This document shows positions 15,302 to 24,842 of a DNA stretch of 37,524 bases, piece by piece. How positions within the stretch are numbered: the first letter of the stretch is position 1; every line of letters begins with the position of its first letter. A program made the translations under genes and the position numbers. The stretch lies in the NCBI RefSeq assembly GCF_004795015.1, contig NZ_SSBI01000065.1, positions 1 through 37,524 of the forward strand. The letters are read 5' to 3'. The notes beneath the pieces were generated by a model. It was not told where the DNA came from. It was given only the letters and a program-made list of their open reading frames with translations, and made no database searches. Origin of the DNA: Streptomyces sp. A1277. GTDB taxonomy: Bacteria > Actinomycetota > Actinomycetes > Streptomycetales > Streptomycetaceae.

Positions 15302-15403
15302 GTCGATCACGGTCCTTGGCTCAGAGGGTAATCCGGGCATAGTGACACATTTAAGGGTAGATGCATCACGTAGGGAGACACCGCGAACTGACGCGGTAGT
15401 GCC

Positions 15404-15431
15404 AGTCTAATGAAGGGCTTCCCGCTGTCTA
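15404..15431 (-). promoter_or_regulatory. Possible ald promoter
   Basis: TAGACA (15426-15431) and TAGACT (15404-15409) on the minus strand are 16 bp apart, about 100 bp before ald and just beyond the upstream gene's stop. A small inverted repeat (ACCGCG/CGCGGT, 15380-15397) lies in the leader. Weak support. Confidence 0.3.
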
Positions 15432-15444
15432 GCCTTACAAAGCA

Positions 15445-17508
15445 TTAACTTTTAGTCGATGCACTGCGGGTTTCGTAGGTCGCGCTCTCCTTGCCCAGCA
15501 ATCTGTCGGCCGCACCCCGGTGCAGCCCGGCCGCCGCCGGGTCGCCGAGGCGGTCGAGGGTGTCGGCGAGCCGGAGTTCCAGCGCGGCCTGCAGCCGTAC
15601 GTCCTTGGCCCGCCGAGCCCACTCCACCGCCTCCCGGCAGGTCCGCAGCGACTCCTGCGGCCGGCCCGCGTACTCCTGGACCCGGGCCATCTCGCTGAGC
15701 GCCCGCGCCTGGGCGGGCAGGTCGCCGAGCCTGCGGTGGCCGGCCGCGGCGGCCCGCCAGTTGCGCAGCGCCTCCCCGTACCGCCCGGCGTAGGTGTGGA
15801 CGGTGCCGAGCCGCCCGTACAGCCGCGCCGCGTCGGCCCGGTCGCCCTGGGTGAGGCGCTGGGCGAGCGCCCGGCCGTACCAGTCGGAGGCCCGGTGGTA
15901 GTCCCCCAGCTCGACGTAGGCGCCGCCCACCGATTCCATGGCCCGCCCGGTGGCGTACGGGTCCTTCGCCGCGCGCCCGGCGTCCAGCGCCTCGCGGTAG
16001 CGGGCAAGCGCCTCCTCGGTCCGGCCGGTACCGGCGTCCAGGTCGGCGAGGTTGAGCAGGGCCGCCGCCCGCTCGCGGGGCAGGTCGCGCCGCTCGGCGA
16101 CGGCCAGCACCAGCCCGTGCAGGGCGTAGAGCTCGGGCGCGGCCGCGTCGGTGCCCTCGTGCACGGCCAGCGCGCGGACCAGCGCGGCCACCAGCCGGCG
16201 CGCGAGCGTGTCGAGTTCGCCGTCCTCCACGGCGATCCGTGCGGACGCGAGCAGCGCGGGCCTGCGGACGCGCAGCCAGGCGGCGGCCGCCTCGGGGTGC
16301 GGGAAGCGCAGCGAGCGCGGGAGTCCGGCGAGCTTGCGCCGGGACGGGGAGCCCTCGGGGTCGGTGACCGCCCGGCAGGACTGGAGCAGCCGCACGGTGC
16401 GCTCCAGCATCCGGGCGCGGGCCAGCTGGATCTCGGCCGGCCGGTCCCGGTCCTCCAGGAGCGCCCGCAGCAGCCCGGCGAGGCAGCCCGGCACCTCGTA
16501 CTGCGGCTCGTCGGCGCCGTCGCCGCGCAGCAGGCCCAGGGTGACGAAGTCGTCGAGGGTGGTCCGGGCCGCCGAGACGGAGCAGCCGGCCAGCGCTGAG
16601 GCGGTGTGGGCGTCGGCGAGCCCGGCGGGGGCGAGGGAGAGCAGCCGCAGTATCCGGGCGGCGGTGGGCGGCAGCGAGTCGTGGACGAGGCGGAAGGCGC
16701 GGGTCAGCGGGCGGGTGCCGGCGGGCTGCTCGGGGTCGTCCGGCAGTTCGCGCAGCTGCCGCCGGGCGTCGGCCACGGAGGCGGTCGGGCGGGCGGCGAG
16801 CCAGCCCCCGATCATGACCAGCGCGGCCGGCTGACCGCCGCACTCCTCGGCCAGCGTCTGGGCGGTCAGCGGGTCGACGGTGATCCTGACCTGGCCGATG
16901 GCGCGGCCGAGCAGCTGGACGGCGGAGCCCGCGTCCAGGCCGCCGATGGTGCAGGGCCGGACGCCGGGGATGCCCGTCAGCGGGCCCTGGGAGGTGGCGA
17001 CGACCAGACAGTCGGGGTTGTCCGGGAGCAGCGGATCGACCTGCTCGGCGTCCGGGGCGTCGTCCAGCAGGAGCAGGACCCGGCGTGCGGCGAGGGCTTC
17101 GCGGACCATCCCGGACAGTTCGTCCGCGTCGGCGCCGGGCGGTCCGGCCACGCCGAGCCGGCCCAGGAGGTCGCGGGCGGCCCGTTCGGGGGGGACGGGG
17201 GTGCCGCCGCTCTCGGTGAGCCGGACGCGGAGCAGCCCGTCGGGGTAGTCGCCGGTGGCCAGGAGCCGGCGGGTGAGCTCCTCGGCCAGTGCGGTGCGGC
17301 CGGAACCGGGGCGGCCGGCGATCAGGAGGACCCGGGCGCGGGCGCTGCGGCGGCCGGCCATGGTGTCGAGTCCGGCGCGCTCGATGTCGTCGCGCAGTTC
17401 CTTCAACTCGCGTTCGCGGCCGAAGAATCGGGCCGGTTCGCAGGCGGCAGGCTCCTCGGTCCCCGCTGCCTCGGCCGGGCCGCTGGTGTCCACCGCCTGA
17501 TCCGTCAC
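15445..17508 (-). CDS. NB-ARC/TPR STAND-type ATPase
   Basis: The 687-residue product is a signal-transduction ATPase of the STAND class. After a short N-terminus and FFGRERELKELRDDI it has a P-loop GRPGSGRTAL (about residues 60-70), a Walker B RVLLLLDDAPD, the NB-ARC linker region with LIGG-like and winged-helix segments, and a C-terminal half (about 450-680) of TPR repeats, e.g. ALARYREALDAGRAAKDPYATGRAMESVG. There is no N-terminal DNA-binding SARP domain as in AfsR and no recognisable effector domain. GTG 17508 has GGAG 8 bases upstream. It may be a scaffold or sensor; similar proteins act as regulators or in defence. Function unknown. Confidence 0.88.
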   Translation of the reverse strand: MTDQAVDTSGPAEAAGTEEPAACEPARFFGRERELKELRDDIERAGLDTMAGRRSARARVLLIAGRPGSGRTALAEELTRRLLATGDYPDGLLRVRLTESGGTPVPPERAARDLLGRLGVAGPPGADADELSGMVREALAARRVLLLLDDAPDAEQVDPLLPDNPDCLVVATSQGPLTGIPGVRPCTIGGLDAGSAVQLLGRAIGQVRITVDPLTAQTLAEECGGQPAALVMIGGWLAARPTASVADARRQLRELPDDPEQPAGTRPLTRAFRLVHDSLPPTAARILRLLSLAPAGLADAHTASALAGCSVSAARTTLDDFVTLGLLRGDGADEPQYEVPGCLAGLLRALLEDRDRPAEIQLARARMLERTVRLLQSCRAVTDPEGSPSRRKLAGLPRSLRFPHPEAAAAWLRVRRPALLASARIAVEDGELDTLARRLVAALVRALAVHEGTDAAAPELYALHGLVLAVAERRDLPRERAAALLNLADLDAGTGRTEEALARYREALDAGRAAKDPYATGRAMESVGGAYVELGDYHRASDWYGRALAQRLTQGDRADAARLYGRLGTVHTYAGRYGEALRNWRAAAAGHRRLGDLPAQARALSEMARVQEYAGRPQESLRTCREAVEWARRAKDVRLQAALELRLADTLDRLGDPAAAGLHRGAADRLLGKESATYETRSASTKS

Positions 17509-17675
17509 GGGCCACGCTCCACTTCGCTGCACGCGTCGCCCGCCGGGACTCCGGTCAGGGCATTCAGAGCGTAGTTCAGGCGGCTGGGCGAACCGGGTGG
17601 AGCGCGACCCGAACATCCCCCGATCGGATCAGCATCTCTTACGATTGGGGGCTGCGTGAGAGTGACGAGGGGCCG

Positions 17676-18302
17676 TCATGCCTCGAAGGGGCGGGCCGGC
17701 CAGGGTGCGTCGGCGGGCCGCAGCGCGTCGGCGCCGTCGCCCGCGAGGACCGCGGCCAGCGAGAGCACGCCCACGACCAGGCAGCTGTTGTGCAGCTCCC
17801 CGGCGAGCGCGCCGCGCACCAGGTCCCGGAGCGGCACCCGGGCCAGCTCCATGTCGGCCTCCTCCTCGGCTGCCTCGAAGCGCTCGCCGACTGCCTCGGA
17901 GACGCCCCGGGCGAGGAAGATCCGTACGGCTTCGTCGGAGCCGCCGGGCGAGGTGTAGATGTCGGTCAGCACCCGCCAGTCCTCGGCCCTGACGTACGCC
18001 TCCTCGTACAGCTCGCGCTGAGCGGCGTGCAGCGGGTTCTCGCCGGGTACGTCGAGCAGCCCGGCCGGGATCTCCCACAGCTTGTGGCGCACCGGGTGGC
18101 GGTACTGGCGCAGCACGAGGACGCGGCCCTCGTCGTCCAGCGCGAGCACGGCGACCGAGCCGGGGTGGACCTGGTAGTCGCGGTGCGCGACCGAGCCGTC
18201 GGGCATCTCGACCTCATCGGTGCGGACGCTGGTCTTTTTGCCCCGGAACGGGGTCGCGGTCGAGGTGACCCGCCATTCCTCGGGCGTGTCCTGGAAACCC
18301 AT
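17676..18302 (-). CDS. Nudix hydrolase, ADP-ribose pyrophosphatase type
   Basis: Enzymes of this type split ADP-ribose into AMP and ribose-5-phosphate. The 208-residue product has the ADPRase N-terminal strand domain, LWEIPAGLLDVPGENP leading into the Nudix box (REL x EE), with a one-residue longer first spacer than the classic box and Tyr replacing its Gly, as I recall for actinobacterial ADPRases. The C-terminus has the expected SPGGSDEAVRIFLA loop. ATG 18302 has GGGAGGA about 6 bases upstream. It lies downstream of pyrG behind a terminator, the usual actinobacterial neighbour. Its substrate ties it to the ADP-ribose chemistry of the 5.4-8.9 kb operon, but the two are unlinked in transcription. 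Confidence 0.9.
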   Translation of the reverse strand: MGFQDTPEEWRVTSTATPFRGKKTSVRTDEVEMPDGSVAHRDYQVHPGSVAVLALDDEGRVLVLRQYRHPVRHKLWEIPAGLLDVPGENPLHAAQRELYEEAYVRAEDWRVLTDIYTSPGGSDEAVRIFLARGVSEAVGERFEAAEEEADMELARVPLRDLVRGALAGELHNSCLVVGVLSLAAVLAGDGADALRPADAPWPARPFEA

Positions 18303-18326
18303 CTGCGTCCTCCCACGAAAAACGGC

Positions 18327-18368
18327 TGACCGGGGCCCGCGTCCTGGTCCGGACGCGCGCCCCGGTCA
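18327..18368 (-). terminator. Rho-independent terminator after pyrG
   Basis: A 9-bp outer stem (TGACCGGGG/CCCCGGTCA) plus a 6-bp inner stem (18339-18344/18351-18356) is followed on the minus strand by GCCGTTTTTC, a classic T-run. It lies between the pyrG stop and the Nudix start. Confidence 0.85.
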
Positions 18369-18392
18369 ACCGTATCGCCTGCGCAGGTGCCG

Positions 18393-20063
<1,671 letters not shown>

Positions 20064-20465
20064 AGCCAAAGGGGGCTCCCGTGGTCGCGATCGTGAGGTG
20101 CGTGCCGGCGTTGCCGTCCGGAGATTCCGGAGATGCCGTCGCTGCGGTTCGGGGGCCTCGTCTGCTCTCGCCGACGACCACCGGTCCACGGGCTACCAGG
20201 GTAACAGCGACAGGGGGAGACCGCTTCCGGCCACCCGGCGCGTGAGCGCCCGCGATTCCCTCGCGCCACTCGTCCCCCACTCGATCGGCTCAGCCCAGTT
20301 CGCGAGAGGGGCGCGCGGACCCCCCAGGTGCGTCGTATCCTGCTCGGACACTCGCTCGGGCGAGGTAGGAGCTCGCAGGTCCCCCCACAACAACCCCTTG
20401 CAACGACCTCTTGACCCGCAGTAAGCGCCCCACGGGGCGACATGGCCGTTCGACTGGAGATGCAC
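20064..20465. other. Divergent intergenic region pyrG / GH15
   Basis: This 402-bp region must hold promoters for both flanking genes. I see possible -10 hexamers, TACCCT on the minus strand near 20200 and TATCCT on the plus strand at 20336-20341, but no convincing -35 for either. A small hairpin CTCGC-TCGG-GCGAG lies near 20351-20364. No gene, RNA or operator that I can support. Confidence 0.4.
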
Positions 20466-22268
20466 GTGGCCGGGCGCATCGAGGATTACGCACTCATCGG
20501 AGACATGCAGACCGCCGCCCTGGTCTGCCGGGACGGCACAGCCGACTGGCTGTGCCTGCCCCGCTTCGATTCACACGCCGTTTTCGCGGGGCTGCTGGGC
20601 ACCGAGGAACACGGGTTCTGGCGCCTGGGGCCGGCCCGCCCCGAGGGCGCGGAGCCGCCCTCGGCGGACCGCCGCCGCTACCGCGGGGACTCACTGATCC
20701 TCGAATCGGAGTGGGACACGCCACGCGGCACGGTCAGAGTGACCGACTTCATGCCGCCGCGCGACGGTGCGCCGCAGCTCATCCGGATCGTGGAGGGCGT
20801 CAGCGGCCGGGTGCCGATGCGCTCGGAGCTGCGGATGCGGTTCAGCTACGGGCGGGTCACTCCCTGGGTGCACAAGGTGGACACCCGTACGGTCGCCGTC
20901 GCCGGGCCGGACTCGGTCTGGCTGGACACCACGGCCGACACCTACGGCGAGAACCTGACCACGTACTCCGACTTCACCGTCGCCCCCGGTGACCGGATCG
21001 CGTTCACCATCAGCTGGCAGCCCTCGCACCACGAGCCGCCCGCGCTCGCGGACCCGGAGGGCTCTCTGGAGGCGACCGCGGACTTCTGGCGCGAGTGGGT
21101 CGAGCAGTGTACGTACCACGGGCCCTACCGCGAGGCCGTGGTCCGTTCGCTGATCACGCTGAAGGCCCTGACGTACGCGCCGACCGGCGGCATCGTCGCC
21201 GCGCCGACCACCTCGCTGCCCGAGGACCTCGGCGGCTCCCGCAACTGGGACTACCGCTACACCTGGCTGCGCGACGCCGCGATCACCCTGTCCTCGCTGC
21301 TGCGCACCGGCTACCGCGAGGAGGCCCGCGCCTGGCGCGAGTGGCTGCTGCGGGCGGTCGCCGGCGACCCGGAGAACCTGCAGATCATGTACGGGATCGC
21401 GGGCGAACGGGAGCTGGGCGAGGCCGAGCTGGAGTGGCTGCCGGGCTACGAGAACTCCGCCCCGGTCCGGGTCGGCAACGGGGCCGCGGGCCAGCTCCAG
21501 CTGGATGTGTACGGCGAGGTCACCGAGGCGCTGCACCTCGCGCACATGACGGGCCTGGCCCGCAACGACTACGCCACCGGGCTCCAGCTCAAGCTGATCG
21601 AATACCTGGAGAAGCACTGGGGCGAACCGGACGAGGGCATCTGGGAGGTGCGCGGGCCGCGCCGGCACTTCGTGCACTCCAAGGTGATGGCCTGGGTCGC
21701 CGTGGACCGGACGATCAAGCTCATCGAGTCCGGCGACGCGGAAGGACCGCTGGAGCGGTTGCGCGGCCTGCGCGACGACATCCACCGCGACGTCTGCGAG
21801 CGGGGCTACGACCCCGAGCGCAACACCTTCACCCAGTCGTACGGGTCGAAGGAGCTGGACGCCTCCCTGCTGCTGATCCCGCAGATGGGCTTCCTGCCGC
21901 CCGACGACAAGCGGGTCATCGGCACGATCGAGGCGATCCAACGGGAGCTGTCCACGGAGGACGGCTTCGTGCTCCGCTACCCCACCGCGGGCGACGACGC
22001 GGGCGTGGACGGCCTGGAGGGCGACGAGGGCGCGTTCCTGGCCTGCTCGTTCTGGCTGGCGGACGACCTGGCGATGATCGGCCGGGTCGACGAGGCCCGC
22101 CGGCTCTTCGAGAAGCTGCTCTCCCTGCGCAACGACCTGGGCCTGCTGGCCGAGGAGTGGGACGCGCGCCGGCAGCGCCAGGTGGGCAACTTCCCGCAGG
22201 CGTTCAGCCACGTGCCGCTGATCGACACGGCCCTGCGGCTGACCGCGAGCGGGGCCTACGTGGGCTGA
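20466..22268 (+). CDS. Glycoside hydrolase family 15 protein (glucoamylase/trehalase-like)
   Basis: GH15 enzymes are inverting alpha-glucosidic hydrolases; some actinobacterial members cleave trehalose. The 600-residue product has the typical N-terminal RIEDYALIGDMQTAALVCRDGTADWLCLPRFDS, a beta-sandwich region, then the (alpha/alpha)6 barrel with GGSRNWDYRYTWLRDA (about residues 255-270), WEVRGPRRHFVHSKVMAWVAVDR, and a C-terminal LLAEEWD block that carries a predicted catalytic Glu. No signal peptide, so it acts in the cytoplasm. GTG 20466 is preferred because GGAG lies 6 bases upstream; ATG 20442 or 20460 are alternatives. Downstream lie tandem repeats instead of a simple terminator. Confidence 0.93.
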   Translation: MAGRIEDYALIGDMQTAALVCRDGTADWLCLPRFDSHAVFAGLLGTEEHGFWRLGPARPEGAEPPSADRRRYRGDSLILESEWDTPRGTVRVTDFMPPRDGAPQLIRIVEGVSGRVPMRSELRMRFSYGRVTPWVHKVDTRTVAVAGPDSVWLDTTADTYGENLTTYSDFTVAPGDRIAFTISWQPSHHEPPALADPEGSLEATADFWREWVEQCTYHGPYREAVVRSLITLKALTYAPTGGIVAAPTTSLPEDLGGSRNWDYRYTWLRDAAITLSSLLRTGYREEARAWREWLLRAVAGDPENLQIMYGIAGERELGEAELEWLPGYENSAPVRVGNGAAGQLQLDVYGEVTEALHLAHMTGLARNDYATGLQLKLIEYLEKHWGEPDEGIWEVRGPRRHFVHSKVMAWVAVDRTIKLIESGDAEGPLERLRGLRDDIHRDVCERGYDPERNTFTQSYGSKELDASLLLIPQMGFLPPDDKRVIGTIEAIQRELSTEDGFVLRYPTAGDDAGVDGLEGDEGAFLACSFWLADDLAMIGRVDEARRLFEKLLSLRNDLGLLAEEWDARRQRQVGNFPQAFSHVPLIDTALRLTASGAYVG

Positions 22269-22366
22269 CGCCGGGCTCCGGTCGGGGGGCGCCGGGCTCC
22301 GGTCGGGGGGCGCCGGGCTCCGGTCGGGGGGCGCCGGGCTCCGGTCGGGGGGCGCCGGGCTCCGGC
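22268..22366. repeat. Tandem array, 21-bp unit, four copies plus a partial
   Basis: Units at 22268-22288, 22289-22309, 22310-22330 and 22331-22351 are identical except for the first base, and a partial fifth copy runs to about 22366. The core of each unit is CCGGGCTCCGGTCGGGGG. The array begins at the last base of the GH15 stop codon. Confidence 0.95.
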
Positions 22367-22379
22367 GTACCCCGACCAC

Positions 22380-22424
22380 CCCGTCCCGGTCCTGCCCGTC
22401 CCGGTCCTGCCCGTCCCGGTCCTG
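22380..22424. repeat. Tandem array, 15-bp unit, three copies
   Basis: CCCGTCCCGGTCCTG occurs three times in perfect tandem, just after the 21-bp array and before the sseA stop. Confidence 0.95.
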
Positions 22425-22430
22425 CCCGGC

Positions 22431-23271
22431 TCAGCCCTGCCCGGGGCCCGTCACGACCGGGCGGCTCCCGGAGGCCAGTCCCCACTCGCTCCAGGACCCG
22501 TCGTAGACGGCCGGCCCGCGGTAGCCGGCCGGCTCGGCGCCCAGCGCCGGCACGCAGGCGGTCACGCCCGACCCGCAGCTGAAGTACAACCGCTCCCGGC
22601 CGCCGGCCAGGGCGGAGAAGGCGGTGCGCAGCTCGGCCGGGGACCGCATCCGGCCCCCGTCCTGGATCTCGCCGAAGGGCAGGTTCACGGCTCCCGGCAT
22701 GTGGCCGCCGGGCAGCCCGGCACGCGGCTCGGGCTCCGTACCGGCGAACCGGCCCCGGGTCCTGGCGTCGAACACCACGGCCCCCGGGTCACCCAGCTCG
22801 TCCGCCACCGCGTCGGCGCCCACGACGAGTCCGGGGCGGGGCCGGGCCGTGAAGTCGCCGGGCCCGGCGGCGGCCCCGGGCGCGCCCTCATCCACGGGCA
22901 GGCCGGCGGCCCTCCATGCGGGCAGGCCGCCAGCGAGGACGGCGGCCCGGTCGAAGCCCATCGCCCGCCGCATCCACCAGGCCCGGGCACTGGAGTAGAT
23001 GCCGACGCCGTCGTAGACGACGACGGTGTCCCCGTCATCGAGGCCCAGCGCGCAGCTCGTCGGTGAACCGGCCGGCGTCCGGCATGGTGTGCGGCAGCGG
23101 GTCGGCGGGGTCCGAGAGCGCGCCGTCGATGTCGAAGGGCCGGGCGCCCGCGATCCGCCGGCCGGCGCCCCGGTGCGCGCCGACCGAGGCGTCGAGCACC
23201 AGCAGTCCGGGGGCGCCGAGGTGCGCGGCGAGCCAGTCGGTGGTGACCAGCGGTCCGGGCAGCTCGCTCAC
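22431..23271 (-). pseudogene. sseA: 3-mercaptopyruvate sulfurtransferase, frameshifted
   Basis: A two-rhodanese-domain sulfurtransferase is spread over two frames. The first (from GTG 23271) reads SELPGPLVTTDWLAAHL ... GRFTDELR and stops at 23035; the second, open up to the same place, continues LGLDDGDTVVVYDGVGIYSS and WWMRRAMGFDRAAVLAGGLPAW to the C-terminus, with the active-site loop CGSGVTA typical of 3-mercaptopyruvate sulfurtransferases. The switch is at the GCGCGC run 23048-23053; adding one GC pair would restore ELRALGLDD and give 280 residues, the normal length. The start codon also lies in an 11-bp tandem duplication (23267-23288). Either a decayed gene or a base-calling error. Confidence 0.85.
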
Positions 23272-23369
23272 GGCAGCCTCACGGCAGCCTCCCAGTCGCC
23301 GTACGGCTGAGCGTCCTCGCGCACATGCCCTCCCCGCTGCCCGGACCGGTCCGTCCGACACGGATTTTC

Positions 23370-23398
23370 AAGATCGCAGCCGGTACGGGCGCTGTCAA
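23370..23398 (-). promoter_or_regulatory. Candidate sseA promoter
   Basis: TTGACA (23393-23398) and GATCTT (23370-23375) on the minus strand are 17 bp apart, a near-consensus housekeeping promoter about 100 bp before the sseA start in an otherwise empty gap. Confidence 0.55.
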
Positions 23399-23414
23399 CG
23401 GCCGCCTCGGCCGC

Positions 23415-24500
23415 TCAGCGGCCGAGGGGCTGGACCAACTCGTCGTAGACGCAGAGCACCTGGGCGATCGTGTCGTCCTCGCTCGGCCAACTCGCCGCCT
23501 GCCGGAGGCCATCGGCGGCCAGCCGGGCCCGTTCGGCCGGGTCGCCGAGCAGCCGGGCCACGGCCCCGGACAGCGCGTCGGCATCCGCGTACGGCACGAG
23601 GACCGCCGCGTCGCCCACGAGTTCGGGCGTTCCGCCGACCGCCGTGGCGACCAGGGGCACCCCGGCCCGCAGCGCCTCCTGGGCCACCGTCGAGCGGGAC
23701 TCCCAGCGGCTGGGCAGGACCGCCACATCGGCGGCGGCCAGGAGCGCGGAGGCGTCGGACCGGCTGCCGAGCAGCTCGACGGGCAGGTCATCGGCCGTGA
23801 TCCGCCGCCGCAGGGCCGCCCGCTCCCGCCCCTCACCGACGACGACCAGCAGCGGTACGGGGTCGAGCCCGCGCCACGCGGCTGCCGCGTCGAGCAGTGT
23901 GCCGTAGCCGTGATGCGGGACGAGGCTGCCCACCGCGACGATCAACGGACGCCCCACCGCCCCCAGTTCGGCCCGCACCTTGTCGGAGGGCGGTGCGGCG
24001 GGCAGGCGCGGCAGCGGTGCGGACACGGGTGCGAGCCGGGCGTCGCGGGCGCCCCGGCTGCGCGCCCGGTCGACCAGGTCGGAGGAGGTGGCGAGCACAA
24101 CGGTTGCCGTACGCGCCGCCTTTCGCTCCAGCAGGTGCAGCAGCCGGCGGCGGGCGCCTTCGGCGTGGGCCCGGGTGTGCCAGGTGACGACCAGCGGTAC
24201 GCGCCGCCCGCCGAGCGCGAGCGCGGCCCGGACGGCGGCGTGCAGGCCGTGCGCGTGGACGACGTCCGCACCGGCGCAGGCGGCGCGCAGCGCGGCGACG
24301 GCGGCGGGGTCGCTGCGCCGGGGCACGGGCGCGAAGTGGGCGCCCGCGGCGGAGAAGTCGTGGGCGCGGTCCAGTGCGGCCGGCGCGCAGACGGTGACCC
24401 GCACGCCTCGGGCGACCAGTCCGGCGGCCAGCGAGCCGACATGGGCGCTGCTGCCGGCACTGCCGCCGCCGAGCACTTGGACCGCACGCAGCTGTGACAC
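23415..24500 (-). CDS. Family 4-type (GT-B) glycosyltransferase
   Basis: The 361-residue product is a GT-B retaining glycosyltransferase. The N-terminal domain has AVQVLGGGSAGSSAHVGSLAAGL (glycine-rich loop), VVHAHGLHA and VTWHTRAH; the C-terminal donor-binding domain has IVAVGSLVPHHGYGTLLDA, a LPSRWESRSTVAQEALRAGVPLVAT segment in which the E-x7-E motif falls, and VGGTPELV. The acceptor and sugar are unknown. GTG 24500 is chosen because GGGAG lies 8 bases upstream and the protein then begins SQLRAVQVLGGG; longer in-frame starts (24602, 24659) have no ribosome site. It follows recN in the same direction across a 342-bp gap. Confidence 0.9.
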   Translation of the reverse strand: MSQLRAVQVLGGGSAGSSAHVGSLAAGLVARGVRVTVCAPAALDRAHDFSAAGAHFAPVPRRSDPAAVAALRAACAGADVVHAHGLHAAVRAALALGGRRVPLVVTWHTRAHAEGARRRLLHLLERKAARTATVVLATSSDLVDRARSRGARDARLAPVSAPLPRLPAAPPSDKVRAELGAVGRPLIVAVGSLVPHHGYGTLLDAAAAWRGLDPVPLLVVVGEGRERAALRRRITADDLPVELLGSRSDASALLAAADVAVLPSRWESRSTVAQEALRAGVPLVATAVGGTPELVGDAAVLVPYADADALSGAVARLLGDPAERARLAADGLRQAASWPSEDDTIAQVLCVYDELVQPLGR

Positions 24501-24680
24501 GTGATTGGCTCCCGGGGCTCCCGATTCAGGGGTATGAACACGCCAAGGATGCCAGTCCGTACGCACGTTCCGGCACGACGGAACCGCTACTCCGGTGCTC
24601 ATCGCGACAAACCGGGCACCCCACACCACCCGCACGGGTGAAAGTGTGTGCGGCGCCACGACACCCGTACGCGGGGTGTG

Positions 24681-24758
24681 TCATCCGTACGTGGGACAGG
24701 CGCGCGTACGTCGATTGCGTCATCCGTACGTGGGGCAGGCGCGCGCACGTCGGTTGCG
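24681..24758. repeat. Two 39-bp direct repeats upstream of the glycosyltransferase
   Basis: Units 24681-24719 and 24720-24758 differ at a few positions and share TCATCCGTACGTGGG and GGCGCGCG; the start of a third copy (ACATCCGTACG) follows. The gap 24501-24842 otherwise holds the 25-bp repeat and no gene I can support. Confidence 0.9.
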
Positions 24759-24763
24759 ACATC

Positions 24764-24813
24764 CGTACGCCGGGTGCGGCGGCCGGGGCGTACGCCGGGT
24801 GCGGCGGCCGGGG
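24764..24813. repeat. Two perfect 25-bp tandem repeats downstream of recN
   Basis: The units 24764-24788 and 24789-24813 are identical, beginning CGTACGCCGGGTGCGG. Together with the 39-bp repeats they make a CGTACG-rich block between recN and the glycosyltransferase. Confidence 0.92.
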
Positions 24814-24842
24814 TCGCGGTGCGGCCCCGGCCGTGGCTCCCC

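Noticed and set aside
22269..22582. Extension of a plus-strand frame through the 21-bp repeats into a GAPGSGR collagen-like tail
   Set aside because: It belongs to a shadow frame of the GH15 gene, which has its own stop at 22266-22268.
24526..24762. Small minus-strand frame with HVRMT repeats in the recN-glycosyltransferase gap
   Set aside because: It is a translation of the 39-bp DNA repeats with no ribosome site and no protein-like features.
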